A stretch of 64,000 nucleotides of DNA from Phlebiopsis flavidoalba. Taxonomy: Eukaryota > Basidiomycota > Agaricomycetes > Polyporales > Phanerochaetaceae. Shown here one piece after another: positions 33,246-44,605 of this stretch. The notes under the pieces are model-generated. The model was not told the origin of the DNA. It made no database searches and was given only the letters and a program-made list of their open reading frames with translations. The position numbers and the translations under genes were made by a program. The stretch is taken from assembly GCA_035772785.1 (NCBI GenBank), contig JAOCPU010000006.1, forward strand, positions 124,001 through 188,000, written 5' to 3'. Position 1 is the first letter of the stretch; each line of letters starts with the position of its first letter.

Positions 33246-34735
33246 ATGTCTAACGCGTCACCAAGATTGCGAGTATTGCTAACAGCACGTACCGCTTATG
33301 CCTCAGCTCAGTCTGCCTGTCAATTGACGACGTTGTGTTCCCGCAGAACGATGACGGCCCTCCTGGTCGTGACTCACCTTACATCTATGGATTGTATAGA
33401 CATTTGACCCGGGACTTGGGTTATGCCATGGGGCATTTACCATGTCGTACATCCACGTCGACCACAGACTCGATAAAATTGTACACTGTCGCGTAGGTTG
33501 GGACGTTAAAGTCGTTATCCGAGCTCCCAGAAATCATGTGGATCGGTGAGTCACCCTATGCGTCTCAAACAATTATGAGACCCTCAGACACTGTATTTTA
33601 GGCAAGGCATACCAGATTACCGAAATCATTAACCCTGGAAGGTATTATTACCCTCGAGACCAGGTATGCCCGACAACGTCATGTCAATTTATGACACAAC
33701 GCTAATGAAGCTCCTAGATGGCGCTGGTGAGGTATCCGACACTGCCTCTCGGCCCCCTGAAAAGAAGGGGAAACTCCCCGCACAGACCCCCATGGGTATT
33801 GCTGGATGGCGCCCGTATGCTGCGTTGTAGTATTCCCGACTGGAATATTTGTGCTAATTCGGGGACCCCTTCTCTCAGACGCCTGCGACATGCGCAAATA
33901 TTGCATTGCATAATCTTTATGCTGGCGAAAAATAGATTTGCTAGTTCGTTTGTTTTGGTCTTCTCTGAGAATTTTATGATCTAATGCAATTCAGATCTCA
34001 GGCCCAAATCTCGGTCGCAACAGCTCTTGTACGCTATTCTGACATGCTCTCTCTTTCACGAGGCTTCACTAATTCTTTTTTCCCTGTAGCGTGCGTTCGC
34101 ACTTTCGTCGGGCACAATCGGCGCCGCCCTCGCGGGGTCATCCAGCCTTTCCAAAAACACGAGCCATCGCCCTCTCGTATGGCACGGTCGCAAAACAGAC
34201 CCCAACCGCCTACTTCGAGCCCGCCCACGCACTCGCCGCGCGCATCATCCGGCACCTGTGGGCGAACTGGGGCCCTCGACGAGGGCGGCCTCCGCAAACG
34301 GCGAGATCGACCTCTACAACCTGAATATCCCCATGGTCGAGGGTCTGCTCGGCGAGGACGGGTCTGCCCATCTGCTGGACGCGCATGTGGCGCAACTCGT
34401 ACGGCCGGCTGTTCAAGCGCCATGTAAACGCGAAGCCTGCGACGTCGCCCGCAGGCCCGGACTCGCTGGAGAGTAATGCCCAGGGTGTGTTGGATGGTGT
34501 CGGCGCGTCTGGCGCTCCTGAGCAGCTTGTGTTCAAGTTCTCGCCGTCCATGGGAAGGATTGATCAATCCAGAGCTGGACACTGTGCCTGTCGGGTCGGA
34601 CGGGTGGGCCGTTGGCAAGGGATGGGTGAGCGTTACGCCCCTCCGAGCTTGCTTTGCAGAACCAGCACACGAGATGGGTGATACTCCTTCTCACCGGAGG
34701 AGTTGGAGAAAGCGATCTGGAAATACAAACTATAG
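33246..34735 (+). CDS. SurE-like acid phosphatase / nucleotidase
   Basis: SurE proteins (PF01975) are metal-dependent phosphatases acting on nucleoside monophosphates or polyphosphate. Exon 1 starts MSNASPRLRVLLT at 33246 and ends near a GTACCG donor. After an acceptor CCCGCAG (near 33346) comes NDDGPPGRDSPYIYGLYRHL, the metal-binding N-terminal motif (N-D-D). GWDVKVVI and then GKAYQITEIINPGRYYYPRD follow (33500-33660). The GTPATCAN-like loop and a NLGRNSS-like block occur near 33840-34030. KTRAIALSYGTVAK is in mixed frames near 34160. AYFEPAHALAARIIRHLWAN, NGEIDLYNLNIPMVEGLLGE and VFKFSPSMGR then follow. The C-terminus ELDTVPVGSDGWAVGKGWVS, VTPLRACF, SPEELEKAIWKYKL ends at 34733-34735. Single frameshifts occur throughout. 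It converges with the GH16 gene, 134 bp between stops. Confidence 0.87.
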
Positions 34736-34869
34736 ACTGCCAGCTGCTATTGCGACAATAAGTCTGTTGTTATCTACACTAATGTACATATAGAAGTCGT
34801 AACATCCTTTAAAGGCGCTGTATCGTAACATGTCTACAAGGAAAATGTCCAAATTTTTGGTCTCTTGCC

Positions 34870-36685
34870 TCAAAGCGAGATCCAGCCGCCGAGGAAGACC
34901 AAGGATGCCGATAACAGAGAAAGCATGCTGGGAATATAACCATCCGCCCCGCGATGCAGCACTTGTCGCCTTGTTGAGTGTCACTCGACTGTACACCTTT
35001 AAGGTGTTGATGGACCACGAGGCGTTCTATGGGGTGGCTGTCAATTCAGGTGCCTGAATGAAGTTGGTAAATGAACATATACAAGCGAAGTTTTGCGGGA
35101 TCCATTAGTCGATCCGGGCACGTTCCAGGACAGCCAGATGTGGCGTATGAGTTACCGGCCCAATCACCTATTCATAGAGTTAGAGAGATACTAAATAACA
35201 GGAAGCATGAGTATGTACCACAGAATGTGATATCTACGTACGAAATCGTAAGCGCATGAAACGATTAGTAATTATGCGAAAGCGTACCGAAGATGATGGA
35301 ATGGTTCACAAAGTTGGTGATAGGATTGCATCCTGCCGGCTCGAGCATGGCTACCGGGGGACCCCATGTGTCGGGGCTCGGTTGGCCAGCAATGACATCA
35401 GTAGGAACAGCCTGACGATAGAATGACCCTGCGTTTTTGGAATCAGAGACCAGCCAAGGATGAGGTACGGGTTGTTCGTACAGACTGCAATGCCGGTGTC
35501 ATCCCACTTCATGGCGAAGACTCCTCCACCCGCGGCTGAGGATCGAAGGTAGGGCCGTACGACGCACGACTCCATTCTGTGATTACCGCATCCTGCGTTA
35601 CCGGGCGCGTTACCCGTCACAGTCAAGGTTTGGTGCTCGTTGGTGGTCTAGACAGCTCATTAGCCTGGATATCACAACGACCACTTTGTGGTAAAAGAAA
35701 TACTCACTACAATGGAGCCAGTAAAGTTAGCAGAGACTGCGTCAGATTGCAGTCTAGACAGTAATGAGCACCGCGTTTCGTGATACACAAATATGTGGAC
35801 ACGCACTCGGACCGCCGTATGCCAAGTAACTTGGTTGTGCTCATTATCATGGACGCCTTCAATGATGTCAATTTCCCCAGTCTGCCGTGCAGATCATGGC
35901 ATGAGTATAAACTCTATAGCACGGAACGTGGTACACATACACATACGTCACTACCAGGAGATGGCCATTGCCCTCCACCCACGGGTCCACCATGCGCGGC
36001 CAGACACCTAATACCGGGATTAGAGAAGTCGATCGTATGCACACGCAGCGGTACACACCACATCCCCATGGGGCACGATTGAGGTCTAGAATGAACAGGC
36101 CGGTGTTGTATTGCTTCTGGCTAGATATGCGCACACTGCGGGAGAAGACTCAGTGAGGAGATCCAGCTGAGGTTTACGCGTGACGCACCTATTCCTATAC
36201 ACTCCCGTGGCGAGTTGGGTCGTGTTGTCCCCCTTCATGACGACTATGCCATCGTCTTGTACGTATGCTAGGTTATTCGCGAATGCGAAGTCCTTCGTGG
36301 TATAACTAACATAGATCATATGTTAGAATGACTGTGCGAGATTACGCCTAGTTCGCGTACTTTACAGTGCACTGAAGAACGGATTAGTGCGGGGTGTCAT
36401 AGATGGAGGGGGACACTACGTACTGTGTTGGGTCATCACCTGTGAAGAAATCAAAGGTGCTGCGGTCACTGAGAATGCGCACGGCGTATGAAGCGAGCGA
36501 GGGGGGACGTACTCAAAGAAGGTCTTTCCTTCGTATGTATCCTCTATAGTCACCCCACATACAAAGTTCGTTCCGTTGGAGGTATCGTTTGTTGCCCTCT
36601 TGTCATAAGTGAGGGTACGACCGTATTGTACATTCGAGAGCAGAAGGAGCACGAGAGAACCAAAGCGTAGTGCACGTTCCGGCAT
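34870..36685 (-). CDS. GH16 glucanase, secreted and probably GPI-anchored
   Basis: GH16 enzymes hydrolyse beta-1,3/1,4-glucans or remodel the fungal wall. The start at 36685 gives MPERALRFGSLVLLLLSNVQ, a signal peptide. DTYEGKTFFEYF-like sequence follows, then VQDDGIVVMKGDNTTQLATG plus VYRN (36190-36270) and LFILDLNRAPWGCGV. The catalytic TGEIDIIEGVHDNEHNQVTW (about 35815-35875) carries the ExDxxE nucleophile and acid/base. RSSAAGGGVFAMKWDDTGIA lies at 35490-35550, and AMLEPAGCNPITNFVNHSII near 35290-35345. After an intron SYATSGCPGTCPDRLMDPAK is near 35100-35165. A last intron (GTATATG to CCCATAG) leads to NASWSINTLKVYS (near 34995-35030). The tail AFSVIGILG then LLGGWISL (one indel) with stop at 34870-34872 looks like a GPI-attachment signal. 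Confidence 0.88.
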
Positions 36686-37403
36686 GCGTGGAGTCTCCGG
36701 GGTTGATGTGTTCACAAGTGAAAATCAGAGTGTGACGCAGATGTAAGTAACAAGGGGATTGCAAGTCAAGCTAAACAGAGGCGGGGGTCGTGCAAGTCGT
36801 AACAGAGGAGCAAAGCGAGAGATGGTGTGGTCCGAGATGGGAGGGTATAGACGGGGAATATATGGAATCCGGCTGTGAGTTCTAAAACTGAAGAACACGA
36901 GGCAGTAGCGCTCCGATGACACTGGCTGGGGAAACACGTGCAGACAGCGAGTTGGACGTCCGCAGCCAGCCTTTTCGCGTCGTGCTCAGCGAGGAGCAAC
37001 GAGCAGGTATCCGAGCCAGCAACTTCGATCGCGCTCTTTGAACATGGTTTTCTGGCCGCGACGCCACCGATATCCGTTGAGTTCAAAGTATCTAAGCGCC
37101 CGTCCGCAGATGTCTCTTTGCACCGACGACATCACGAAGACATCACTGCGGCGGCCAGCTTTTCATTTCGCGTGAGGACGGCTCGGGCAGGTACACAAGC
37201 GTTGCCGGGCGCGATGTTATTTTGGTTACGAGACAAGCCCACATGCCACACAATTGTAGACACTCACAACACATTGGGACGTTGCTTCAGAGGCGAGCTG
37301 GCAGGGCAGCATACTTCCATACCATAGTGAAAGTGATGTAACATGGCGTACAATGACAGAAGTGTAGAGCAAAAGAAAGCATGAAACGGACGACAGCAAC
37401 AGA
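36686..37403. other. Upstream region of GH16 gene
   Basis: No recognisable gene. A plus-strand frame at 36938-37327 has no family resemblance. It probably holds the GH16 promoter and the 3' UTR of RPL15. Confidence 0.4.
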
Positions 37404-38210
<807 letters not shown>

Positions 38211-38715
38211 AGAGACGGGGAGCAAGCAAGGTGGTCAGTCAACGAAAAGATCAGGGCGTCCGAGTTGGCAGGGGTCGCCTCCATCCAGTCCATCCAACGA
38301 GCAATCCCACCGATTTTCCACCCAGTTTTTTCGCCACGTCGTAAGATCTGCCCTTCATACTGCTCTCCGGACAGCGATTCAGCAAGCATTCGTACTCCAC
38401 CTCTTTGAGGTCTTGAGCTGCTGGTTGGCGGCGGCGGGTTGGCTAGTACGGCGGTTTTGCTAGGGCGCGCTTTCCGGCTCGTTACGTAAGCAGGGCGGGC
38501 CAAGTTCGGAATCGGCGCCTACGATGTCTGCACGGGTCACGCCGGTGTGTTCGAAACGCGACGTGCACTCGCTCATGCCTCTCTATCATTGGCAAAGGAT
38601 TATGATTGTATCGTAAAGGTCGTTATATTGGATGCAGGTGTGTGATTATGGAAAATACAGACAAATTCCTAGACGATGATGTACAGACAATGATGATGCA
38701 GTAACATGACGAAAT
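38211..38715. other. RPL15 upstream region and MFS gene 3' flank
   Basis: The part next to RPL15 probably contains its first mini-exon and leader intron. The rest (38500-38715) shows no coding signal. Confidence 0.35.
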
Positions 38716-41041
38716 CTAATGTTGTGAACCAAGACCGGACCTCTCCTCCTTTGAGCGCAACCTGAACCACGCTACAAACATAAACAGAACCCATGCAAAG
38801 ACAATCAATATACCCGAGATGACGGGGCAAACACCTTCCCTCGCTGTGAGCTCACAGCTTCGTCCGCACAATGCGCCCGGTGGACGCCGCGGGAGTAGGC
38901 GCAAAGCTGAGGTAGCGACTGTTTCGTGCAGAGGAAGACACTGACGGCGAGCGAAGCAAGGGAATGCTCTGCTCTGTGTTCGTCGACGTGGAGGGCGATG
39001 CAATTCCACGCAGGCTCCTGATAGTGCCAGTGGGATACTTGTTGTCCAGCTCGGGTGTGGCGCTCTCGTTCCACCGGTCCTCGACAGGCTCCTTGCGAGG
39101 GACGCGGTGATTTCGGACGAGTCATCCAGGTCGCCGTCTTCGGGGATGGAAGGGAGAAGAGCGGACACGCGCCGGGCGGCCGCGAGTTTTTGCTTGCGGT
39201 CCAGACGCGCGAGGGCGATGAGGACGCCGAATTGGACAACGTTCAGGAGGACGAGGAAAGCGTTCAGAAGGTATTGGATGTCCTTTGAATCGCCGTTTAC
39301 CGGGGTTGACAGTCTCAGCAGCCGCTTTCTTGGACTTGATGTCCAGAGCGACTCCAGCAAGGTTTGGAAGATGGTTGAGCCGGTTTGTTCGAGCTAAAAA
39401 GAACTCAGGTCAGCGTTTTGTTCAACAAAACATGATGAGATACTAACAGCTTTGTGAGCCCCGAGAGTCGTCGATACATACTTCGATGCGACGATCTCAG
39501 GGACGAGAACGACGAGAAGGACTATGTGAAGTGAGAGGCGCGTCTACGATGTAAAAGCAGTTATGCTTACGCGGGGAGAACCCGTGACCCATCGCGAACG
39601 AGAAGATACCCGGCACGGGAGACTTCGTAGTGTTGATGGAGGCAAAACCAGCCAGAAGTAGCAGATTCATGGTCAGGTTATGGAAGAAAGCATGAACAGC
39701 CTTGATCACGATCCCGCGCTTTGCGCAGAGCATCGACGATATAGCCAGTCTGTGGCGCCACAGTCAATGACGAAACCATGACCGCAACTCTGATGCGTAC
39801 CACAGGGGGTAAAGGAATACGCTTCCTGCAAGCAGGTAAGAGGCCTTTGTGCTGGCATCGGACTCTTCGAGGTGATAGCGGCGCTCAATAATGTTCCTGC
39901 AAGCTGAGTCAAGCCGTGGGTGTCAAACAACACGGGTAATATATACTTACGCGCAAAGATGAGTAAATGGTGCCCTATATAGTGCCACAAAGCACGTTCA
40001 GTCCCCATGTAAGCCCAGAAGACATCACCAAGCTTTTGTAATATCTCGGAGGTGGACGGTACGTTTCTTTGCGACCTCCCTCAGAGCCTCGGCTTCAGAG
40101 AGACTCTGAATGGAGCCGGTCCGCAGATGTTCAGCCGCTTGGCTCTCAGCTTCTGCTTTCGAGTTCGCTCGCTTCCAGCTCCGCACCAGAGCCACTGACG
40201 AGCCACTTCGACGCCGAGAGGTAGATGAGGGTTGACGATGAAGGAGAATGCTGCAAGGCCCGGTGGCAGCGTAGAAGGGTGCGTGCGGCCGAATTTCTCT
40301 GCCAATGGGTAGGTCGTCCTAGCCGATACGAAGGAGGCACCTTTGCCCGCTACAAGGCCAAGGGCAAGGGAGACTCCTAGGCCGTGCGACTTGAAAAATC
40401 GGACAATTATCGTCTCTTGGACGACAGCAAGAGGGCTAACACCGAGTCCCGAAGATAAACATGCCAAGGGCCATGACACGGACACTTCCTGTCAGGTTGC
40501 CGACAAGTAGACAGAGTTGCCCTGGAACGGACGGTAAGCACGTGTGCGCAGGGGTCTGTAAATAGACGGACCTAGAAAAACGACGCCTGTTGCGAGAATA
40601 CTTGTAAAAGTAGTGCCCAACCGTCCGCAGAGGAGGCCTCCCACTAGCGGGGGTCCATGTACTGTTCAGAGAGAACGCAGAGATGAGTGAGTGAGAAAAT
40701 TCGGTGTTGTTTGTGCCCATCTCTCGTGAAAGTCGTGATTTGAGAGGGCCGAGAATGTATGATGCACTGTGCAAAGGCAAAGAAAATTATGCACTGTGGT
40801 ACTCGGAGCGTAGAGGCTGCTTACTAGTGACTGCCGACGCTTAATGAGCAAGCGCAGAGGAGTGCTAGAGCACGAATTAAATGCGCGCGGACAGGGGAGA
40901 CTCTTTCTCTGGGCTCCAGGACAACGGTTCATCCTCGTCGACGACTACGCCTTCGTCCGAAGAGTTGTCGTGTGATGGACTCTGGTCTCGTGCGCTCCGG
41001 GAGGTGGAACGGTTGCGGTACATGTAGCGGTCGTTGGTCAT
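38716..41041 (-). CDS. MFS transporter (MFSD1-like)
   Basis: A multi-pass plasma- or vacuolar-membrane carrier of the major facilitator superfamily. It starts MTNDRYMYRNRSTSRSARDQ at 41041, followed by an acidic cytosolic N-tail (SSDEGVVVDEDEPLSWSPEK). After introns come TTFTSILATGVVFLG (40580-40620) and GLGVSPLAVVQETIIVRFF, KSHGLGVSLALGLVAGKGAS, FVSARTTYPLAEKFG and LAAFSFIVNPHLPLGVE (40200-40450). A central charged loop follows (EASELES, LTEAEALREVAKKR). The C-terminal half shows VFLYPV, HWTNTPVPGI-like and SFAMGHGFSP (near 39590), VVLVPEIVASKYVSTTLGAH in mixed frames near 39455-39510 and TGSTIFQTLAGVALDIKSKK near 39330-39390. The helix LLNAFLVLLNVVQFGVLIAL (39190-39270) and a final one, ISGILIVFAWVLFMFVAWF, end near the stop at 38716-38718. 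The pattern resembles MFSD1/SLC60-like fungal carriers; substrate unknown. Confidence 0.82.
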
Positions 41042-41649
41042 GGCGGCGAGGAAAAGGGGTCGTCTGGCCTTTAAAACGGGGATGAAAGCGACAGAGGCGT
41101 CGACCGGGGATGGTCGAGGCGGTCGAGGCAAAGGGCAAGAGTGGGGAACAGTGTGCAGTTGGGGGAGCAGAGGACGGAAGCGGGTGGAAGGGCACTCCCA
41201 GGAGCCGGGGCTCCTTATCAGATAAAACTCAGGCCCGACGCTAGTCCCAGGCGCCCGCGGGTTTACGCAACAGAGGGTGCTGATAATCTTATCTAATCTT
41301 GGTTAGGCCTAACTGATAAGACTGATGGATGCGCGCACACCCTGACTTGCACGCTCTCGCAGGGCGATTCCCAGATGACCACAAACGCAGAGGGAATAGC
41401 GACATGGGGTGGGCACAGCTGACCCAGCATGCCACGTACGACCATCGCACGCTCTCCTGCGCAATTTTTCCGCAAACACGGCCTCTTCCCACCCTCTTCT
41501 GTCTCGCCGCCGTTTCACATCGTGCCACCGTCGGCCGCGCTCCATTCGGCACGCTGGGCGATTCTGGCTCGGTCTGGGGGCACACATGCTAACTCAAGTA
41601 CTCATCACTGATGCGTCTACAAAGCAGGAACTCGAGATGCGGTTACCAA
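41042..41649. other. MFS promoter region with GATA sites
   Basis: Lies between the MFS start codon (minus) and the lipase stop (minus). It contains no recognisable gene and carries the GATA-motif cluster listed separately. Frames at 41290-41590 are open on both strands but show no family resemblance. Confidence 0.45.
41214..41320. promoter_or_regulatory. Cluster of five GATA motifs with a palindrome
   Basis: Five HGATAR-type sites lie in about 107 bp: CTTATCA (41214-41220), AGATAAA (41220-41226), TGATAAT (41281-41287), CTTATCT (41288-41294) and TGATAAG (41314-41320). A perfect 12-bp palindrome GTTAGGCCTAAC (41302-41313) sits inside the right-hand group. The cluster is 170-280 bp upstream of the MFS transporter start. 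GATA factors control nitrogen and iron genes in fungi, so regulated expression of the transporter is a reasonable inference. Confidence 0.5.
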
Positions 41650-42884
41650 CTATCGAACAACAGCTCGACTGACGGCGTCCTTTTTCCTGCCGCCTTCGCC
41701 CTCCAGCTTGTTATATCGAGCAAGATACTCGGCCTCCCATTCACTCCCACCCGCCGCCAGCACCTCTTCAGCCCAGCCCATTCTCCGGATGAACCTCTCC
41801 TGGTCGCGCCCGTTGTAGTAGTTGTGCCCCCCACGAGGGTGCTGTACCGACTGTCCCACCTCAAAGGCATCTCCCGAGACATCAAAGATCCCATGCTCGT
41901 TCTCAGAAGCCGGAACGTGGAACAGGACACCGTGGTAAAATACAACGGCACCGCTGTGAAATGTCTGTATCCGAGTGTTGCGAGGCGGAAGAGCTGGGCA
42001 AACCTGCATAGAATGCAGTGAGAGACTACCCAGGGCCACCCAGAGCACCTACTAATTTACCGTCGTTGTACGCCTTGACGAGGTACTCCCTCACAGCACG
42101 TTCTCCCTTCTTTTCCCGCCGGCCTCTCACCGCGTCGCGCCAGACCTGTGCCAAGGCAGCATTTCCGACTCTCGGCGCCCCCAAACGCCATGACCGTGAC
42201 GTCCATCCCGGACACCAACGTCGACTCCTCGGACACGAGCAGGTCCAGGGCCAGCAGGAATGACACGGCGCCGCCCAAACTATGCCCCGTCAACACCAAC
42301 TCCTCCACCTTGTTCTCGCCGATGCCTTTTTGGATTGCCTCGAGGGCAGGCCCTTTGATGCCCTTGTATAGCCTCCAAAAGCCTGCATGCACCGCACAGC
42401 CGCGGCCTGCAGGGTGCCGCCGCTTTCCGGAAGTACATGTCGTACAGGCCCTGCTTGGCCGTCGCGGTGCCAGACACGGCGACGACCAGCTGTTTCGTCT
42501 CGGCGCGGTACGCCACATATCCTGGCAGCGCGGGCCGTCTTCCCTTGGAACTTGGCAACCAACGTGGCACCGGCCAGCGCGCCGTACCCCTCGAGCGGAA
42601 AGTTGTCGCGCGACAACGCGTCCAAGTGCTCGAAGATAAAAATCTGGCCTTTTGGAATACGCCGCTTCTGCAAACTGTCCGAGCTCTGAGAGCTCTGTTT
42701 TCAGCTCAGGTGGTGCAAGGTCGGCGGCCGTCAGAGTGTGTCGGGGAACGCGTAGAGAACAGAGTTTAGAGATGGTTCGGAAATTCTTTGCCTTGTTTTT
42801 TCCAATGAATACATCCGTTTTCTGCTCCGCTGTCAACTCCTCTTTCTTGCGCTTGGAGGCCTTCGTACGTGGTTGTTCAGCCAT
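41650..42884 (-). CDS. Class 3 lipase
   Basis: Fungal lipase (PF01764), alpha/beta-hydrolase fold, hydrolysing acylglycerols or phospholipids. It starts MAEQPRTKASKRKKEELTAE at 42884 without an obvious secretion signal, so an intracellular role is likely. ELSELGQFAEAAYS follows, then in shifted frames IFEHLDALSRDNFPLEGYGA and LAGATLVAKFQGK, PGYVAYRAETKQLVVAVSGT (the oxyanion strand), HAGFWRLYKGIKGPALEAIQ and VEELVLTGHSLGGAVSFLLA (42240-42300), with GHSLG as nucleophile elbow. Then MDVTVMAFGG. The C-terminal part IQTFHSGAVVFYHGVLFHVP, ASENEHGIFDVSGDAFEVGQ contains the expected Asp and precedes a His-containing HPRGGHNYYNGRD. The stop is at 41650-41652. Family assignment is firm; substrate unknown. 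Confidence 0.88.
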
Positions 42885-43148
42885 TTCGAAGTGAGCGTGA
42901 TGGTGGACGTGATGGTAAGTGTGCTGACGGTATATTGTATGATGCAATGAACAGTTCTAGCGGCGCTCATCGTGTTTAATTCGCTGTGGACCGCACGGAG
43001 ATGAAAGTATGGACACACAAACCTTCAGTCCGTCGGCCGACAGGTTTGTGGCATGCACGGAGTGGTATACGTACAGACACATAATATATTGCTTCATACC
43101 TAACGCTACACAATCAAATATACATGTCGTGTGAACTTACAGTGCAGA

Positions 43149-43961
43149 TCATGGCCTTGGGACACTCAGAAACTCTGCTCTCACAGATCTATATACCAGC
43201 GTACGCGAATCCTTCAAGCGCGCTTTCACGCCTGTACTCATCCAGAGCACGGTCATGGCTAGCGTAAGAATGCAAAGGCTAAATTCAATCCATCCTAATG
43301 CCTCCACCGTCCGCGATTGCCGACAGCTGAGAAATGGACAGGCTCATTATTAACCATGGGTGGACGGCAAGAATAGCCCACTCACCGAGCGACCGGACCT
43401 GTCCCAGTGCAATCTTGCTTTGTTGCGCGAGCTATGAATAAAGCCGGCGGCGGTCCCCTGACGCATAGTTTAATGTCTCGGGCTAGGGGGCACAGAGGGG
43501 GCGACCGACCCAGAACACGGCCGTGAGAAACAGCCAGATTACGGAGCCTGCGGCGTGTGCGAGCTGCGTTGCCCCGCCGTGGACGACCCAAAGTAGATAT
43601 GCCGCAGTGAATACGAGAGTCCACAGAGCCTCGATAAACAAGAGAATGAGCCTGAAGAGCTCCGGTCAGGTGCAGATGCTGGGGGCAATTTAGACGATTT
43701 GACATACATGGATTGATAGCCGGGGCTGCCTCGTCTCCGTATGCTCCCTCCTGCGCTGATGAGGAACGCGGTGAGGCCCAGTTCCGCCGCGGCCGTCAAG
43801 GTCATGAGCGTGAATAGGAGCGGGTGCCTCTGGTTGCCCCTCGGGCGGCGCGATGCGGGTTTGACGAGCTTTGGTGAGGCTGGTTTTCCCTTGAGCATGT
43901 CGTGCAAGGAGGGTGGGTCGTCTGAGGCGGGGATATGCCCACTGTGCGCAAAGATATGCAT
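43149..43961 (-). CDS. Four-TM MARVEL-like membrane protein
   Basis: Unnamed integral membrane protein. The chosen ATG at 43961 gives MHIFAHSGHIPASDDPPSLH, then a basic RRPRGNQRHP and TM1 LLFTLMTLTAAAELGLTAFL. TM2 is LILLFIEALWTLVFTAAYLL and then WVVHGGATQLAHAAGS (43570-43650), TM3 VIWLFLTAVFWVG, and TM4 (after an intron) ALGWIEFSLCILTLAMTVLW. The block CRQS before TM4 and the spacing of the helices fit the MARVEL-domain proteins common in basidiomycetes. The end is set at a TGA at 43149-43151 and is approximate. No function can be given. Confidence 0.6.
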
Positions 43962-44605
43962 GACTGCAAGATGAAGCCTCACACCATCCACGAGGGGTCC
44001 CACGCCTTGTACACAAAGTGACGAACATGCGCCTTGCGTGGACACCGTCACTTTAAGAACGGTTCTCTTCGAGCGTGCTCCACGACCGCAACCAGACTCG
44101 AGTCTGTGGATACCGGTGAGCAGAGCCTAGGTCGCCGAATGCCCTGAATAATTGACATGAATATTACAGCACGCACGCGAGCCGAGAGTGCGTACCTGGC
44201 CGTGGACAGCGGTCGCCAGGAACGAGTGCCACGACGGCTAGGCAGGATCGACAGCATCGGCGGCGGGAACGAGCTGCCGGCGACGCACAGAGAGGACCGG
44301 AGGGATGCGCCGGGACCGGCCTGTGCACGCACTGGTTCGGCGCGCCGGGCGGGCAGGGGCAGGGCGGGGCGGACTGGACCGGCGCCGAGAATATTAGCAA
44401 GGGCCATTACGCAGATGGGATCTCTGGTCACCGTCTTCATTCTTCACCGTCCCGTCTGTTCGTCCGCATCGCCTTCGTGTTCTCTTTCTCGATCCCCGCG
44501 TGGCTGTCTCGTCGTCAATTTAGGCGTATTTGAAGCCTGTCTCTCTGCTCGCCGCTCGACCGTCGGCCTGGTGTCCTACATGGAGGCGTGCACTCGTTCC
44601 TGAAC
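43962..44605. other. Divergent region MARVEL-like / RasGEF gene
   Basis: No gene was recognised. GC-rich stretches (44260-44400) leave frames open on both strands, but they have no family resemblance. Confidence 0.4.

Noticed and set aside
34034..34618. 194-codon minus-strand frame
   Set aside because: Antisense to conserved SurE blocks (AYFEPAHALAARIIRHLWAN).
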